62,358 bases of DNA, from contig JACDEI010000028.1 in assembly GCA_013816485.1 (NCBI GenBank), positions 1 through 62,358 of the forward strand. Reading direction: 5' to 3'. The notes under the pieces were generated by a model. That model was not told the origin of the DNA, did no database searches, and saw only the letters and a list, made by a program, of their open reading frames with translations. The position numbers were made by a program, and so were the translations under genes. Positions 1 through 11,146 of the stretch are shown here, piece after piece (the stretch's first letter is position 1; each line of letters starts with the position of its first letter). The stretch comes from Planctomycetota bacterium (GTDB lineage: Bacteria; Planctomycetota; UBA11346).

Positions 1-11
1 ACCTTTTCTGC

Positions 12-148
12 TTCTTTCTCCTCCTTCTTTCTCCTCCTTCTTTCTCCTCCCTTTCTTTCTCCTCCCTTTCTTTCTCCTCCTTCTTTCTCCTCCTTCTTTC
101 TCCTCCTTCTTTCTCCTCCTTCTTTCTCCTCCTTCTTTCTCCTCCTCC
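12..148. repeat. Tandem polypyrimidine repeat, 13-bp unit
   Basis: About eleven near-perfect copies of TTCTTTCTCCTCC run head to tail, two of them lengthened to 15 bp. The strand is almost purely C and T, so the other strand is a purine tract; such tracts can form triplex DNA and vary in copy number by slippage. No coding frame is evident. It lies just upstream of the FG-GAP gene, and the left edge of the array may lie close to the window edge. Confidence 0.9.
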
Positions 149-274
149 GATCTCCGCGCCTCCGCGCCTCCTGTGGATGTCTGCCAGTGTGTGGATGTCT
201 GTCTGGGATTTTCAGACCGCTTCCCAGCGCCGGACTGACGAGCCATTACTTCAAGGACCATCAAGGACCACTCC

Positions 275-2251
275 ATGCGAATCTCCCCGCTCATCCTGCT
301 CAGCGCCTGCATCGGTCTGACGCCAGCCGCTGATGTCGTCGTGGCTGTACAGGCCATCGGTTCCAGCCTCCGCGGTCTGGTCAATCCGACGTTGCAGCCG
401 TTCGACCACTTTGAGCGCTATCTGGCCGTGCTGTGGTTGGAGGTCGTCACCGTCGATGCCGACAAACGCACGGTCACGCTGGCCGTGCGCCACGTGCTCA
501 AAGGCGACTTCGTTCCTCGCACGATCACGCTCAGCGCAACTGCCGAAGCGGTAGCCGGCGCGTTTCAGCAGCTGCCCGAACCCGGGCTCACGGTCGTGGC
601 CTTTGTCGGCAAAGGCCGGCGCGGGGCGAACGAGGTACTGTTTTATGCCGGCGGCGAAGGCCAATGGCAAACCGGCAAGGTGAGCGCCGTCGGCGATGCG
701 ACGACAGCCGCGATGTGGGAATGGACCGAGGTGATCAAGGAGGCGATGTACGGCACCTTCAATGGTCATCCGGCGCAGTTGGCGGCGATGATGCGCGACC
801 ACGCCGCGGGGCGCGGTTTCTTTCCCGCCCAGGTGTTTACGCACTTCCGCGATGACCTGGTGCTGGGCACGCTGGCCGGGCCGATCGGCGGCGTGGCGCT
901 GTACGATGTCGATGGCGATGGCCGACCGGATGCCGTGGCCACCAGCCCCACCGGCTGCGCGCTGTTCCTGCAACGTGCGGCGCTGCGCTTCGACGATGCG
1001 ACCGCAGCGGCTGGACTATCCGGCGTTAAAGGACGCAGCGTCAACGTCGCCGACGTCGACGGGGACGGACGCGCGGACCTGCTCATCGATGGCCGCATCT
1101 TCCGTCAGGATGCCGTCGGGCATTTTGCGCTGACGACCCTGCTGCCGGCCGAGGTCAATCGTGCGGTGGTGATGTCCATCTTTGCCGATCTCGATCACGA
1201 TGGCTTCCCCGATGTGCTGGTCAGCCAGGACGGCGGCGGCCTGCACGCTTGGCGGCATCCGGGCGCGGCGGGCGGACCCTACGTCGATGCGACCGCCGCC
1301 CTGGGATTGAACCAACCGGAACACGGCGCCGGCCAGAGCGGATTGTTCAGCTTCGGTGATCTGCGTGGTGATGGCCGCGACAGTCTGTTCATCGCGGTGG
1401 GCGGCGGCGTACTGCTGGAGCGAAAGGCGCCGGATGCCTTCGTTCCCGCCGCGATGCCGTCCTACGACTTCACGGTTCCCGCCGGCACGCGCACCGGCGG
1501 CGGCACGTTGGCGGCGGTGTTCGACTCCGCCAAGCCCACGCTGTGTTTCGCTAACGATCGCGGCGTCAATCTGGTCGACACCGCCACGGGCAGCCCGCGC
1601 GACGTCGGACGCTACGGCAACGAAACGGTGGTCATCACTGCGAACTGCCACGCCGTTATCGCCGAGGATATGCACGCCGCCGGCAATCTGGATATCTACG
1701 CCATCAGCCGCTCGCCCACCGCCAGCAACAATCTTTACGTCAATCGCGGGTACGGCTCGTTCATGGTCAGCACGCGCTACCGCGCCGAGGTCATCCCTGG
1801 AAAAGCGCATCTCCACGGCGCTGGCGGAGTCGCCGCCGGTGACGCTGACGGCGATGGCGCGAACGATCTGCTGCTGGGCGGAGTCGACGGGCGCTTGGTG
1901 CTGCTGGTCAACGCGGTGTTGGCCGAGCGCGGCAAGACAGAAAATCCCACCCGTCAGGACGCCGTGCTGGCGCAAACCGCCCTGCTGTCCGTCGCGGTCA
2001 CCGGTCCCCGTGGGGTGGTCGGCGCACAGGTCAGCGTGATCGACCCGCACGAGCGCGTGATGGCCACCCGCATCATCGGCGGCAACGTCGCCACCGGCTG
2101 CCGCGGACCCGACACCGTCACGCTGGCGATCCGCGAAGCGGGCGAGTACCGGGTCGTGGTGCGTTGGAGTGATGGTGCGACCAAGACCATGCCGGTGACG
2201 CTCACGCCGAACCAACTGACCAGCTTGCGCGTGGCGCGGGACGCACGTTAG
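275..2251 (+). CDS. Secreted FG-GAP/VCBS repeat protein
   Basis: The 658-residue product begins with a hydrophobic signal sequence (MRISPLILLSACIGLTPAA) and so is probably exported. The N-terminal ~170 residues are not recognised. The middle holds at least four calcium-loop type motifs, DVDGDGRPD, DVDGDGRAD, DLDHDGFPD and DADGDGAND, typical of FG-GAP/VCBS beta-propeller blades. The C-terminal ~80 residues (after AVTGPRGVVGAQVSV) look like a separate beta domain. FG-GAP propellers usually bind ligands or surfaces, often with Ca2+; no catalytic motif is seen. The ATG at 275 is preferred because the signal peptide follows directly, although no strong ribosome-binding site is visible. It converges on the DUF1501 gene. 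Confidence 0.85.
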   Translation: MRISPLILLSACIGLTPAADVVVAVQAIGSSLRGLVNPTLQPFDHFERYLAVLWLEVVTVDADKRTVTLAVRHVLKGDFVPRTITLSATAEAVAGAFQQLPEPGLTVVAFVGKGRRGANEVLFYAGGEGQWQTGKVSAVGDATTAAMWEWTEVIKEAMYGTFNGHPAQLAAMMRDHAAGRGFFPAQVFTHFRDDLVLGTLAGPIGGVALYDVDGDGRPDAVATSPTGCALFLQRAALRFDDATAAAGLSGVKGRSVNVADVDGDGRADLLIDGRIFRQDAVGHFALTTLLPAEVNRAVVMSIFADLDHDGFPDVLVSQDGGGLHAWRHPGAAGGPYVDATAALGLNQPEHGAGQSGLFSFGDLRGDGRDSLFIAVGGGVLLERKAPDAFVPAAMPSYDFTVPAGTRTGGGTLAAVFDSAKPTLCFANDRGVNLVDTATGSPRDVGRYGNETVVITANCHAVIAEDMHAAGNLDIYAISRSPTASNNLYVNRGYGSFMVSTRYRAEVIPGKAHLHGAGGVAAGDADGDGANDLLLGGVDGRLVLLVNAVLAERGKTENPTRQDAVLAQTALLSVAVTGPRGVVGAQVSVIDPHERVMATRIIGGNVATGCRGPDTVTLAIREAGEYRVVVRWSDGATKTMPVTLTPNQLTSLRVARDAR

Positions 2252-2400
2252 AATTGCCGGAAAAAAACGGTTGTCGCGCCCGCTCCACGCGCACTCCTGC
2301 TCTACGATGGCACGGTAGTAGAATGGTTAGCGGTCAATGGCAGCACCGCTCCGCCAGACAAGCACATCGCCCTGTGAGAGCAGCAGAAGTAGCACAGCCC

Positions 2401-3821
<1,421 letters not shown>

Positions 3822-3825
<4 letters not shown>

Positions 3826-6800
3826 TCCTTGCTCACGAATTCGTCGGTGTTCATCAACGCACGGGCTAACGCGGTCCATACCGCACGTTCAATCACGTCA
3901 CCGTCCCCTGCTCCCGCCAATGGCGCCGGATCGAGGTCCTTGGCGGTGAAACGTGCGCGCTGTTTGACCACGAACGTCGTCAGGCGTTTGAGCTCGCTCT
4001 CACCAGGTATCCGGGCCAAGCAGGAGCGGACACTGGCGGCGATGCGCACGGCGTCATCACCCGGCAGCGTGGCGATCTGCTTGCCAAGGGCCTGGGCACA
4101 TTCGAGCACCACGGTGTCGTTGAGCATCATCAGCGCCTGAAGCGGACTGTTGCTGACCTCGCGTAGGGCGACACAGGCCTCGCCACTCGGCGCGTCGAAA
4201 GCCGCGGACATGGCGTAGGGCGCAGTGCGTTTCATGAAGGTGTAGAGGCCACGGCGGTAGCGGTCCTCGCCGTCGGAGATCTTCCAATCGAGCCGGCCGT
4301 AGGCACCTTCATTGGTGACGCTCGCCGGTTGCGGCGGGAACACGCTTGGACCACCGACCTTGTGCGACAGCAGGCCCGAAACGGTCAGCAGCGAATCGCG
4401 GATGACCTCGGCATCGACGCGGAAACGTGGGCCACGCGCCAGCAGGACGTTCTGCGGATCACGCGCGTAAGCCGCATCGCTGACACGCGATGACTGGCGG
4501 TAGGTCGCACTGGTGACGATGGTCTTGTGCAGCGTCTTCATTGACCAGCCACGCTGCATGAACTCCACCGCCAACCAATCGAGCAGGGCACGATGGCTGG
4601 GGTATTCACCCTGGTAACCGAAATCGTCGACCGTGCGCACGATGCCGCGTCCGAAGAACGCCGCCCACTGACGGTTGACGGTCACGCGTGCGGTCAGCGG
4701 ATTTTCCCGTGCCACCAACCACTGGGCCAAACCAAGACGGTTTTTCGGCGCACCGGCGGGGAAGGGATTGAGCACGCTGATGATGGCAGGTTCGACCTGC
4801 TCGCCGGGTTGCAGGTATTCTCCGCGATGGTGCAGAAAGGTCGCGCGGGTGTGCTCAGCGGCGCGTTCCTTGAACACCAACGTGGTGGGATACGAGCGCA
4901 GCGACCCACGCAGGTGCTCAATGTCTTTGCGTGCATCGGCCAATTCCGACGCGGTAGCGAGCCAGTGACGGCGCAGCGTCGCGAGCTGTTCCGGCGACCG
5001 TTGGGCGACGGGAATGAGCAACAACGTCTCGATCTCCGGCGGCAACGCCGCGATGGTGTTCGGTGCCGCAGCGGTAGTGACCGACCAGCGGAACCGTCCG
5101 AGCGCCGAGGCGTAATATCGCTCGAACAACATCGCGAGTTTCACTTCAGCGGCCTTACCCAGCGGTTTGTCGAAGACGAACAACGCGGCATGGGCCTTGC
5201 CCGGTTGACCGTTGATGGTCCAGCCGGTGTCGGTTTTTCCGTCGACCGCTTTCGCCGCGTGGTTGCCGCCGTTGGCGTAGCTGTGCGCCGCGCGGGCGAA
5301 GATCGCCGGTTGGCCATCCACCTGCGCGGTTAGTTCGGTGAGGATGAAATCCCCAGGCTGGCCTTCGTAGTGCACGCGACCGGGACCGCCGCCGGGCAGA
5401 CGTTCATCCGGGAGCGCCTCCAGCCGCAGCGCGGTGACGCCGGTGAAATCACCGTTCAGCGTCACGTCGTAGACATCGCTCTTGGTGATGTCGCCGGACG
5501 ACAGCACCGAGTTGTCGTCGAGCACGGTGAGGATCGGCACTGCCGAACTGACCTTCGCCGGTTTCACCGCGCGCCAGGCAACCGTGTTGGCAGTGGCCTC
5601 GTCGCTCCAGCGAGAGAACGCCGCATCCGCAGCAGTGCGCCGGGCCTCGACGGTTGCACGCGCCGGTTCATCTCGGCCGAACGACAGGCGGAAACGCCGG
5701 AGCGTATGTTTGCTGCCATACTGTTGCGCGATGGTGACCACCACGCGCAGCGGTTGGTCGGCTTTGACCGGCTCCTTGGTGATCGCGGTCGCGGTGCGCG
5801 TCGCCTTCATATCACCACCCGCCACCGCCCAGCCGGTTTTGTGATCGGCGTCGATGGCGCCCTTCACGTCGTAATCCTTCTGCGAGTGGTCGGCGCTGAT
5901 GCTCTTGAAGGTCACTGGTTTCATCTCGCCGCCGATGGGGCCGGCCTTCGCCGCCAGATCGGTGATGACGAAGTTACCGCTGTCGGAACGGCCAACGCGC
6001 AGATCACCATCGGGCAATGCCTCCAGTCGCAGGAGTGAGAACTCCGTCGCATCGGTGTCGATGGTGATGGTCAAGGTGTCGCGCTCCTGGCCGTCACCAC
6101 TCAGACGCCACGAGCCATCGCCCTGGTGTTCCGCAGTTTCGCCGGACTCGCTGGTAAAAGACGCATTGGAAAGCGCTGCCCACACCCGCGTGTCGACCGG
6201 ATACTTCGCCGGCAGGTCATCGATCAATTTCGCGATCTTCGCCTCGACCTCCGCCTGCTTCGCCGGGAAGTCTTCGGGTTTCAGCATCAGCACCGGTTCG
6301 TCGGCGTTGTTCATCAGCGCATACAAGCCGAAGTATTCGGTGTGGGGGATCGGGTCGAACTTATGGGTGTGGCATTGCGCACACAGCGTGGTCAGTCCAA
6401 GCCAGGTCTTGCCGGTGGTGGCGACGCGGTCGTTGACCGCGTGGTAGCGGAACTCCAACGGATCGGTGCCGCCTTCCTCGTTGATCATAGTATTGCGATG
6501 GAAGCCGGTAGCGATGCGGTCTTGCTGCGTCGCGTCCGGCAGCAAATCACCGGCGAGTTGTTTGATAGTGAACTGATCGAACGGCAGGTCGTCGTTGAGC
6601 GCGGTGATCACCCAGTCACGCCACGGCCACATCGAACGCGGACGGTCCTTCTCGTAGCCGTTGGTGTCGGCGTAGCGCGCGAGGTCGAGCCACTTCCGCG
6701 CCCAGCGTTCGCCGTAGTGCTTCGACGCCAGCAGACGATCGACGAGTTTGGCGTAGGCATCCGGCGACTGGTCAGCGAGGAACACGTCCACGTCGGCCGG

Positions 6801-7379
6801 CGTCGGCGGCAAACCGATGAGATCAAGCGACACGCGGCGGATGAGCGTGGTGCGATCAGCCTCGGGCGACGGCGCAAGTTTCTCCGCCTCCAACTTCGCG
6901 AGCACAAATCGGTCGATGGCATTCGCCGACCACGCGGCGTTCTTCACCGCCGGCAACGGTGCCTGCACCGGCGGTTGGAAGGCCCAGTGCGGTTGGTAGT
7001 CGGCACCACCAGCGATCCAGCGTTTGAGGATGTCCTTGTCCACTTCGCTCAGCGGCTTCTTCGCTTCCGGGGGCGGCATCAGATCGTCTTCATCGCTGGT
7101 GAAGATGCGCTTCACCACTTCGCTGGCGGCGGGTTTGCCAGGAACGATAGCGATCTCGCCTGACTTGCCTTTGCCGATGGCCGACTCGCGCAGGTCGAGC
7201 CGCAACTTGCCCTTGCGGCCCTTGTCGTCGGGACCGTGGCACGAGAAGCAGTGCTTCGACAGGATCGGGCGGACCTGGGTGGCGAAGTCGGGGACCTGAT
7301 CCGCGGCAACGCTGGCGGCAACGCTGCCGGTCAGCAGCGCGAGCACGAACAGGTGGCGAGGAGCGGCGAGGTGGGACAT
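3822..7379 (-). CDS. PSD1/planctomycete cytochrome C, DUF1549-DUF1553 protein
   Basis: About 1185 residues with a signal peptide. A planctomycete cytochrome C domain comes first, with heme motif CFSCH at residues 44-48. Then comes DUF1549 (AIDRFVLAKLEAEKL, LDLIGLPPTPADVD, WLDLARYADTNGYEKDR), a second CxxCH (CAQCH) inside it, a discoidin-like beta-rich centre, and DUF1553 (VNRQWAAFFGRGIV, LHKTIVTSATYRQSS, REVSNSPLQALMMLND). This architecture is characteristic of Planctomycetota and Verrucomicrobiota and is thought to serve extracytoplasmic redox or polysaccharide catabolism; the precise reaction is not established. The frame is open to 7433, but the ATG at 7379 (MSHLAAPRHLFVLALL) gives a proper signal peptide. 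It is the first gene of a two-gene operon with the DUF1501 protein. Confidence 0.94.
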
Positions 7380-7531
7380 CGGTGAGCTTCCGGACTGCGA
7401 CTTCGTACCCGTCGACCACCCATGCCGTTGCACGGCGTGGGCACGGTGACGCTGCCCTATAGCCCTACGGGCCGGGGACTTTCAGCAAATCCGGGGAACC
7501 TGGAGCGCCGGCTAAAAGCCGATTAAGAGCG

Positions 7532-7762
7532 GTGCCCACAGCTATCTGGAACACCTGCCGCCGGGCTGCCAAACTCGACGACAAGAGTCCGGCCCTGCGG
7601 ACCATGGCCTTCACCTTCCTCGGCCCCCTGCGCTCCAGCGCCTACCGCCCTGACGCCGGCGACCAGGAATGCCCCGCGACAGTGGCCGACTGGAAGGCCT
7701 GGATCGAGGGTCTGGTCGGCAAGAACGGGGTCGGAAAACACCCCGGGCCGATCAAGAAATGA
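7532..7762 (+). pseudogene. Possible C-terminal remnant of a larger gene
   Basis: A 76-codon frame starting at a GTG with strongly GC-rich third positions. The C-terminal part (TVADWKAWIEGLVGKN) resembles the tail of HEAT-type or secreted planctomycete proteins, but nothing precedes it that could be the body of such a protein. It may be a 5'-truncated fragment or a small unrecognised gene. It lies between the divergent cytochrome operon and the Ala/Pro/Lys-rich protein gene. Confidence 0.35.
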
Positions 7763-7880
7763 CCGCCGGGAGCCACGGCCGGGCTGGTTCATGGGCCGCT
7801 TGTAGCGCCCGGACCGGGCATTCCCTGGCCAAACGCTGGGAACGGAGTAGCCTCCGCCTCCCCCTGCCCCTGGAGCCCCC

Positions 7881-8369
7881 GTGGACGAAGCCAAACTGAT
7901 CAGCCGCCAGATTGCAGAGACGCGCGTCGAGATCGCCGTCTGCACCCGCCTCAAGACCAACGGCGTCATGATGCGCCTGGGTAAGCCGGTCGGTGACCTG
8001 ATCGTCGCCTACGAGATGAAGCTGGTCGATCTGGAGAACCAGTTGCAGGCTCTGGGCCGCAAGCCGGTCGCCAAACCCGCCGCGCCCACCGCCGCTGCGC
8101 CAACCGCCAAGCCCGCGCTCCAGGCCAAACCCGGTGCGCCAAGCGCGCTCAAGCCCCCTGCCGCGCCGACCGCGCTCAAGCCGACCGCTCCGACTCCGGC
8201 CAAAGCTGCCACCCCAGTGGCGGTGAAACCGGCCGCGCCCGCAAAGCCCGCCGCGCCCGCAAAGCCCGCCGTCCCGGCCAAGGCCGCGGTCGCCAAGTCC
8301 GCCGCACTGGATCCCAAGGCGGCACCGGCGCGCAAGGCGACGCCGAGCGCGAGCAAATCACGCAAGTAA
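7881..8369 (+). CDS. Small protein with Ala/Pro/Lys-rich tail
   Basis: 162 residues. The N-terminal ~55 residues (MDEAKLISRQIAETRVEIAV... VAYEMKLVDLENQLQAL) look helical and may form a coiled coil. The remaining ~105 residues are almost only Ala, Pro and Lys in irregular KPAAPA/KPTAPT units, like histone H1-type or other disordered basic tails. There is no signal peptide, so it is probably cytoplasmic. Nucleic-acid binding is a guess based on charge. A hairpin at 8398-8438 lies just after the stop and before the convergent esterase gene. Confidence 0.65.
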   Translation: MDEAKLISRQIAETRVEIAVCTRLKTNGVMMRLGKPVGDLIVAYEMKLVDLENQLQALGRKPVAKPAAPTAAAPTAKPALQAKPGAPSALKPPAAPTALKPTAPTPAKAATPVAVKPAAPAKPAAPAKPAVPAKAAVAKSAALDPKAAPARKATPSASKSRK

Positions 8370-8397
8370 GCTAGCCGTACAAACCGATCGTCGGTTC

Positions 8398-8438
8398 AAC
8401 GACTCCGCTGAGGCCACGCCTCCGCGGAGTCGTCGTTT
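8398..8438. terminator. Bidirectional Rho-independent terminator
   Basis: ACGACTCCGC and GCGGAGTCGT form a stem around a short loop, followed by CGTTT on the plus strand, and an A-rich run precedes it. It sits between two convergent genes, 8369 and 8449. Confidence 0.7.
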
Positions 8439-8448
8439 CTGGGGCTCA

Positions 8449-9480
8449 TCACTTGGCGATGGGGTATCCGCGCCACAGCCATTCGAGCGCACCGGGCAGC
8501 GTCTGGTCGAGCACCTTGCCATCGACGTGACCGGCGTTCTTGCAGAAGTCGAAGTGGTAATGGTACCCCTTGGCCTTCATCACCGCGGCCATGCGGTGGT
8601 TGGCCAGCACCCAGTTGTGGTAGGCCTTGTCGCCGGAGTTGTGACCGTTGTCGAACTCGCCGACCTGCAACCACACGCGCAGCGGTTTGGGTTCGGACTT
8701 CGGGATGAAGTTCAGGTGGTATTCCCACGCACCGTGCGGCGACTTGGGATTGTCCGGTGATTCCTGCGCCACGAAGGTTCCCGAATAGGTCAGGATGCGA
8801 CGGTAGAGGTCAGGCTTGAACCAGCCCATGGTGAAGGCACACGCACCGCCGGAACTGCCGCCCATGCTCGCGCGGCCTTCGGGATCTTTGGTGAACGTGA
8901 GTTTGTAATCCTTGGCCACACGCGGCAGCACTTCGCTCTCGATGAAGGCGGTGTAGGCGTCGGTGAGGTTGTCGTATTCCAACCCACGCTGGCTACCTTT
9001 GCTGTCGCCGCCACCCGAGTCGAGTAGGATGGCGATCTGTGCCGGCACGCGTTTCTCGAAGATCAGGTTGTCGAGCGCGGTCGACATGCGCCCGACGTAG
9101 CCGCCACCGTCCTGCACGATGATGAACGGCGCGGGCTGGCCGACGACGTACTGCTTCGGCACATAGACCCACACTTTGCGCGAGTACGGTCCGCGGATGC
9201 CGGGATAGATCTTACTCTCGGTCGACTGCATGGTGAACTGGTGGATGTCGCCCTTGGGCACGCCTTCTTTGCGCGACATCTCGGGGGCCTTGGTGTACTC
9301 GGGGCCGAGCACGAAATCACCGTCGCCTTCGATGCCGGGATCGGCGACCGTGCTCTTCTCCTTCTTCGGCTTCTTCTCCGCCGCCGCGACCGTCAGCACC
9401 AGCGCCACAGCCATGAGCAACGCCAAGATCCGCCGGAGGTGGTCGGCGCGCAGGACGGAAAACGCTGGCAGGCTGGTCAT
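8449..9480 (-). CDS. Secreted esterase, alpha/beta-hydrolase (esterase D/PF00756 type)
   Basis: 343 residues with an N-terminal hydrophobic signal (RRILALLMAVALVLTVAAA) followed by a lysine-rich linker. The fold features are VWVYVPKQYVVGQPAPFIIVQDGG, a nucleophile elbow ASMGGSSGGACAF (G-x-S-x-G), and a C-terminal GEFDNGHNSGDKAYHNW plus GHVDGKVLDQTLP carrying candidate Asp and His. Proteins of this family in PVC bacteria are often annotated as feruloyl or enterochelin-type esterases and would act on ester-linked plant or algal carbohydrates; the substrate is inferred only. The frame runs open far upstream, but the ATG at 9480 starts exactly before the signal peptide. It is divergent from the ThuA gene. 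Confidence 0.88.
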   Translation of the reverse strand: MTSLPAFSVLRADHLRRILALLMAVALVLTVAAAEKKPKKEKSTVADPGIEGDGDFVLGPEYTKAPEMSRKEGVPKGDIHQFTMQSTESKIYPGIRGPYSRKVWVYVPKQYVVGQPAPFIIVQDGGGYVGRMSTALDNLIFEKRVPAQIAILLDSGGGDSKGSQRGLEYDNLTDAYTAFIESEVLPRVAKDYKLTFTKDPEGRASMGGSSGGACAFTMGWFKPDLYRRILTYSGTFVAQESPDNPKSPHGAWEYHLNFIPKSEPKPLRVWLQVGEFDNGHNSGDKAYHNWVLANHRMAAVMKAKGYHYHFDFCKNAGHVDGKVLDQTLPGALEWLWRGYPIAK

Positions 9481-9684
9481 GGAGGGCTCCTCAGTGATGC
9501 TGTACGTCGGCTGTGGCTCACGTGTTGCGCAACATCCTTGAAACGGACGCCGGCGACCTGACGTGAGAATGACACGACCCACCCTCCCCCTGTCAGTATC
9601 GGTGGTGAAACCGCCGCCCGACAGCGGACCTTGTCTCTCGCCGTATCCCTTTCTCTTTCCCCACGACCACACCAGGAAGTCCCC
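9481..9684. promoter_or_regulatory. Divergent intergenic promoter region
   Basis: 204 bp lie between the divergent esterase and ThuA-domain genes, so promoters for both should be here. AGGAAG, about 7 bp before the ATG at 9685, is a good ribosome-binding site for the ThuA gene. No operator-like palindrome is convincing. Confidence 0.4.
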
Positions 9685-10515
9685 ATGCCTCTGATGCTCA
9701 AGTCCCTCGCCTCCGTTGTCCTCGCCTTCACCGTCAGCGCCGCTGGCTCCGCGTTCGCCGCCGACACGCCGCTGAAGGCCCTGCTGATCACCGGCGGCTG
9801 CTGCCACGACTACAAGGCGCAGAAGGACATCCTGAAGAGCGGCCTGGAAGCGCGCCTCAACATCGTGGTCGAACAGATCCACACCGATGACAAGAGCACC
9901 AAGCCGCCTTTCCCGCACCACGGCAATCCCGAGTACGCGAAGGGCTTCGACCTCGTCATCCACAACGAGTGCGCCGCCGACATCAAAGATCCGGCCGTCA
10001 TCGACGCCGTGCTCAAGCCACACATGGTCGACGGTCTGCCCGCGATCAACCTGCACTGCGCCATGCATAGCTACCGCTTCGGTGACATCGGCAAGCCAGT
10101 GACCGCCAGCGCCGACAACGCCAAGTGGTTCCTCTTCCTCGGCCTGCAGTCCACCGGCCACGGCCCGCAGGAACCGATCGAGATCGTCTTCACCGACGCT
10201 GAGCATCCCATCACCAAGGGCATCGCCAGCTGGATCACCATCAAGGAAGAGCTGTACAACAACATCGCCGTGCACGGCGGCCATGTGCTGGCTAAGGGCA
10301 AACAAAAAGTCGGTGACAAGGTCGTCGAAAACATCGTCGCCTGGACCAACGAAGTCGGCCCGAAAAAAGCCAAGGTCTTCAGCACCTCGCTCGGCCACAA
10401 CAACGACACCGTCGCCGACGCACGCTACCTCGACATGATCGCCCGCGCGGTGTTGTGGAGCACCGGCAAGCTCAATGCCGACGGCACTGCCGCTAAGGGT
10501 TACGGCAAGAAGTAA
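9685..10515 (+). CDS. Secreted ThuA-domain protein
   Basis: 276 residues with a cleavable signal (MLKSLASVVLAFTVSAAGSA). The mature part matches the ThuA class-I glutamine-amidotransferase-like fold: KALLITGGCCHDYKAQKDIL at the first strand, FDLVIHNECAADIKDP, INLHCAMHSYR and FTDAEHPITKGI. ThuA family proteins are linked to trehalose or other disaccharide utilisation, and in PVC genomes they usually occur beside DUF1080 and PVC cytochrome genes, as here. The exact activity is unproven. The start at 9685 follows AGGAAG at proper spacing. A clear terminator follows. Confidence 0.9.
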   Translation: MPLMLKSLASVVLAFTVSAAGSAFAADTPLKALLITGGCCHDYKAQKDILKSGLEARLNIVVEQIHTDDKSTKPPFPHHGNPEYAKGFDLVIHNECAADIKDPAVIDAVLKPHMVDGLPAINLHCAMHSYRFGDIGKPVTASADNAKWFLFLGLQSTGHGPQEPIEIVFTDAEHPITKGIASWITIKEELYNNIAVHGGHVLAKGKQKVGDKVVENIVAWTNEVGPKKAKVFSTSLGHNNDTVADARYLDMIARAVLWSTGKLNADGTAAKGYGKK

Positions 10516-10542
10516 TCCGAACCTCTTCCGGAAGAGACACGA

Positions 10543-10574
10543 ACGCAGGGCAATCGCCCTGCGTTTGTTGTTTT
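10543..10574 (+). terminator. Rho-independent terminator
   Basis: The 9-bp perfect stem ACGCAGGGC/GCCCTGCGT has an AATC loop and is followed by TTGTTGTTTT, 28 bp after the ThuA stop codon. Confidence 0.9.
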
Positions 10575-10616
10575 CAGGGCTCCCCGTCACCAGGAAGACC
10601 GGCAGCACGCGGAACC

Positions 10617-10747
10617 GACCGCCGGGAGCGCGGCCGCCCTCGGTCGCATGCCGCACAAACTACGGCTTCCTGTGATGCCATTTCGTCTGCTCAGGTTGTG
10701 CGGAGAGCAAAGACATGCGGCCGAGGGCGGCCGCGCTCCCGGCGGTC
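10617..10747. repeat. Long nested inverted repeat
   Basis: The 34-bp arms at 10617-10650 and 10714-10747 are complementary at 33 of 34 positions. The core is GGAGCGCGGCCGCCCTCGG. An inner stem, CCGCACAA (10651-10658) with TTGTGCGG (10696-10703), is nested inside. It is non-coding and lies between the ThuA gene and the HTH gene. It resembles palindromic dispersed elements known from GC-rich PVC genomes. Confidence 0.9.
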
Positions 10748-10785
10748 CTGTCCCTAGGCTTGGCGTGATTGATCGGCTCAGGTGT

Positions 10786-11070
10786 TCACCTCGACGCGCC
10801 ACGCTCCCGTTCCAACAACCGTCGTTTCCGCTCGATGCCCCAGCGGTAACCGGCGCAACACTCGCGCAGCCAGGCCTTGGGCGAGCAGCCCATCGCCGCG
10901 CTGAAGCGGCGCTGCAGATAACCAGAGCTCAGGCCCGCCACCGGTGCCAGGTCGGCCAGCCTCACCGGTTCGTCGGCACGGTCGCGCAGGTACGCACACA
11001 CCCGTTCCACCAACGGATCCGCTGCCGGTGACGAGGCCTGGGGACGTCCTGGTGTGGTGGCGGTGGACAT
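10786..11070 (-). CDS. Small AraC-type HTH protein or gene fragment
   Basis: 94 residues from the ATG at 11070. The central part (VCAYLRDRADEPVRLADLAP, VAGLSSGYLQRRFSAAMG, SPKAWLREC) is a convincing AraC/Ada-type helix-turn-helix, including the SxxYLQRRF and GxSPKAW motifs. It ends after one HTH domain with an atypical tail (GYRWGIERKRRLLERERG) instead of the usual arginine/alanine helix. The similarity is closest to the HTH module of Ada-type regulators, but no methyltransferase domain follows. It is either a minimal DNA-binding protein or a truncated regulator. It is downstream of, and codirectional with, the DUF1552 operon. Confidence 0.55.
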   Translation of the reverse strand: MSTATTPGRPQASSPAADPLVERVCAYLRDRADEPVRLADLAPVAGLSSGYLQRRFSAAMGCSPKAWLRECCAGYRWGIERKRRLLERERGASR

Positions 11071-11146
11071 GGGGACTCGGCGGGTGTGCACGCCATCTTG
11101 GCTCAACGTCAGCCGAGGATATCCGGATCGTGCGCTCGTCCCGCGC

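Noticed and set aside
2305..2390. tRNA-like stretch with GTAGTAGAATGGTTAGC
   Set aside because: It recalls a tRNA D-arm, but no acceptor stem, anticodon arm or GGTTCGA T-loop could be assembled around it.
7881..8369. Histone H1 homologue
   Set aside because: Only the Ala/Pro/Lys-rich tail composition supports it; composition alone is not evidence for the family.
9481..10656. N-terminal extension of the esterase frame
   Set aside because: It is antisense to the ThuA gene; the signal peptide after the ATG at 9480 defines the real start.
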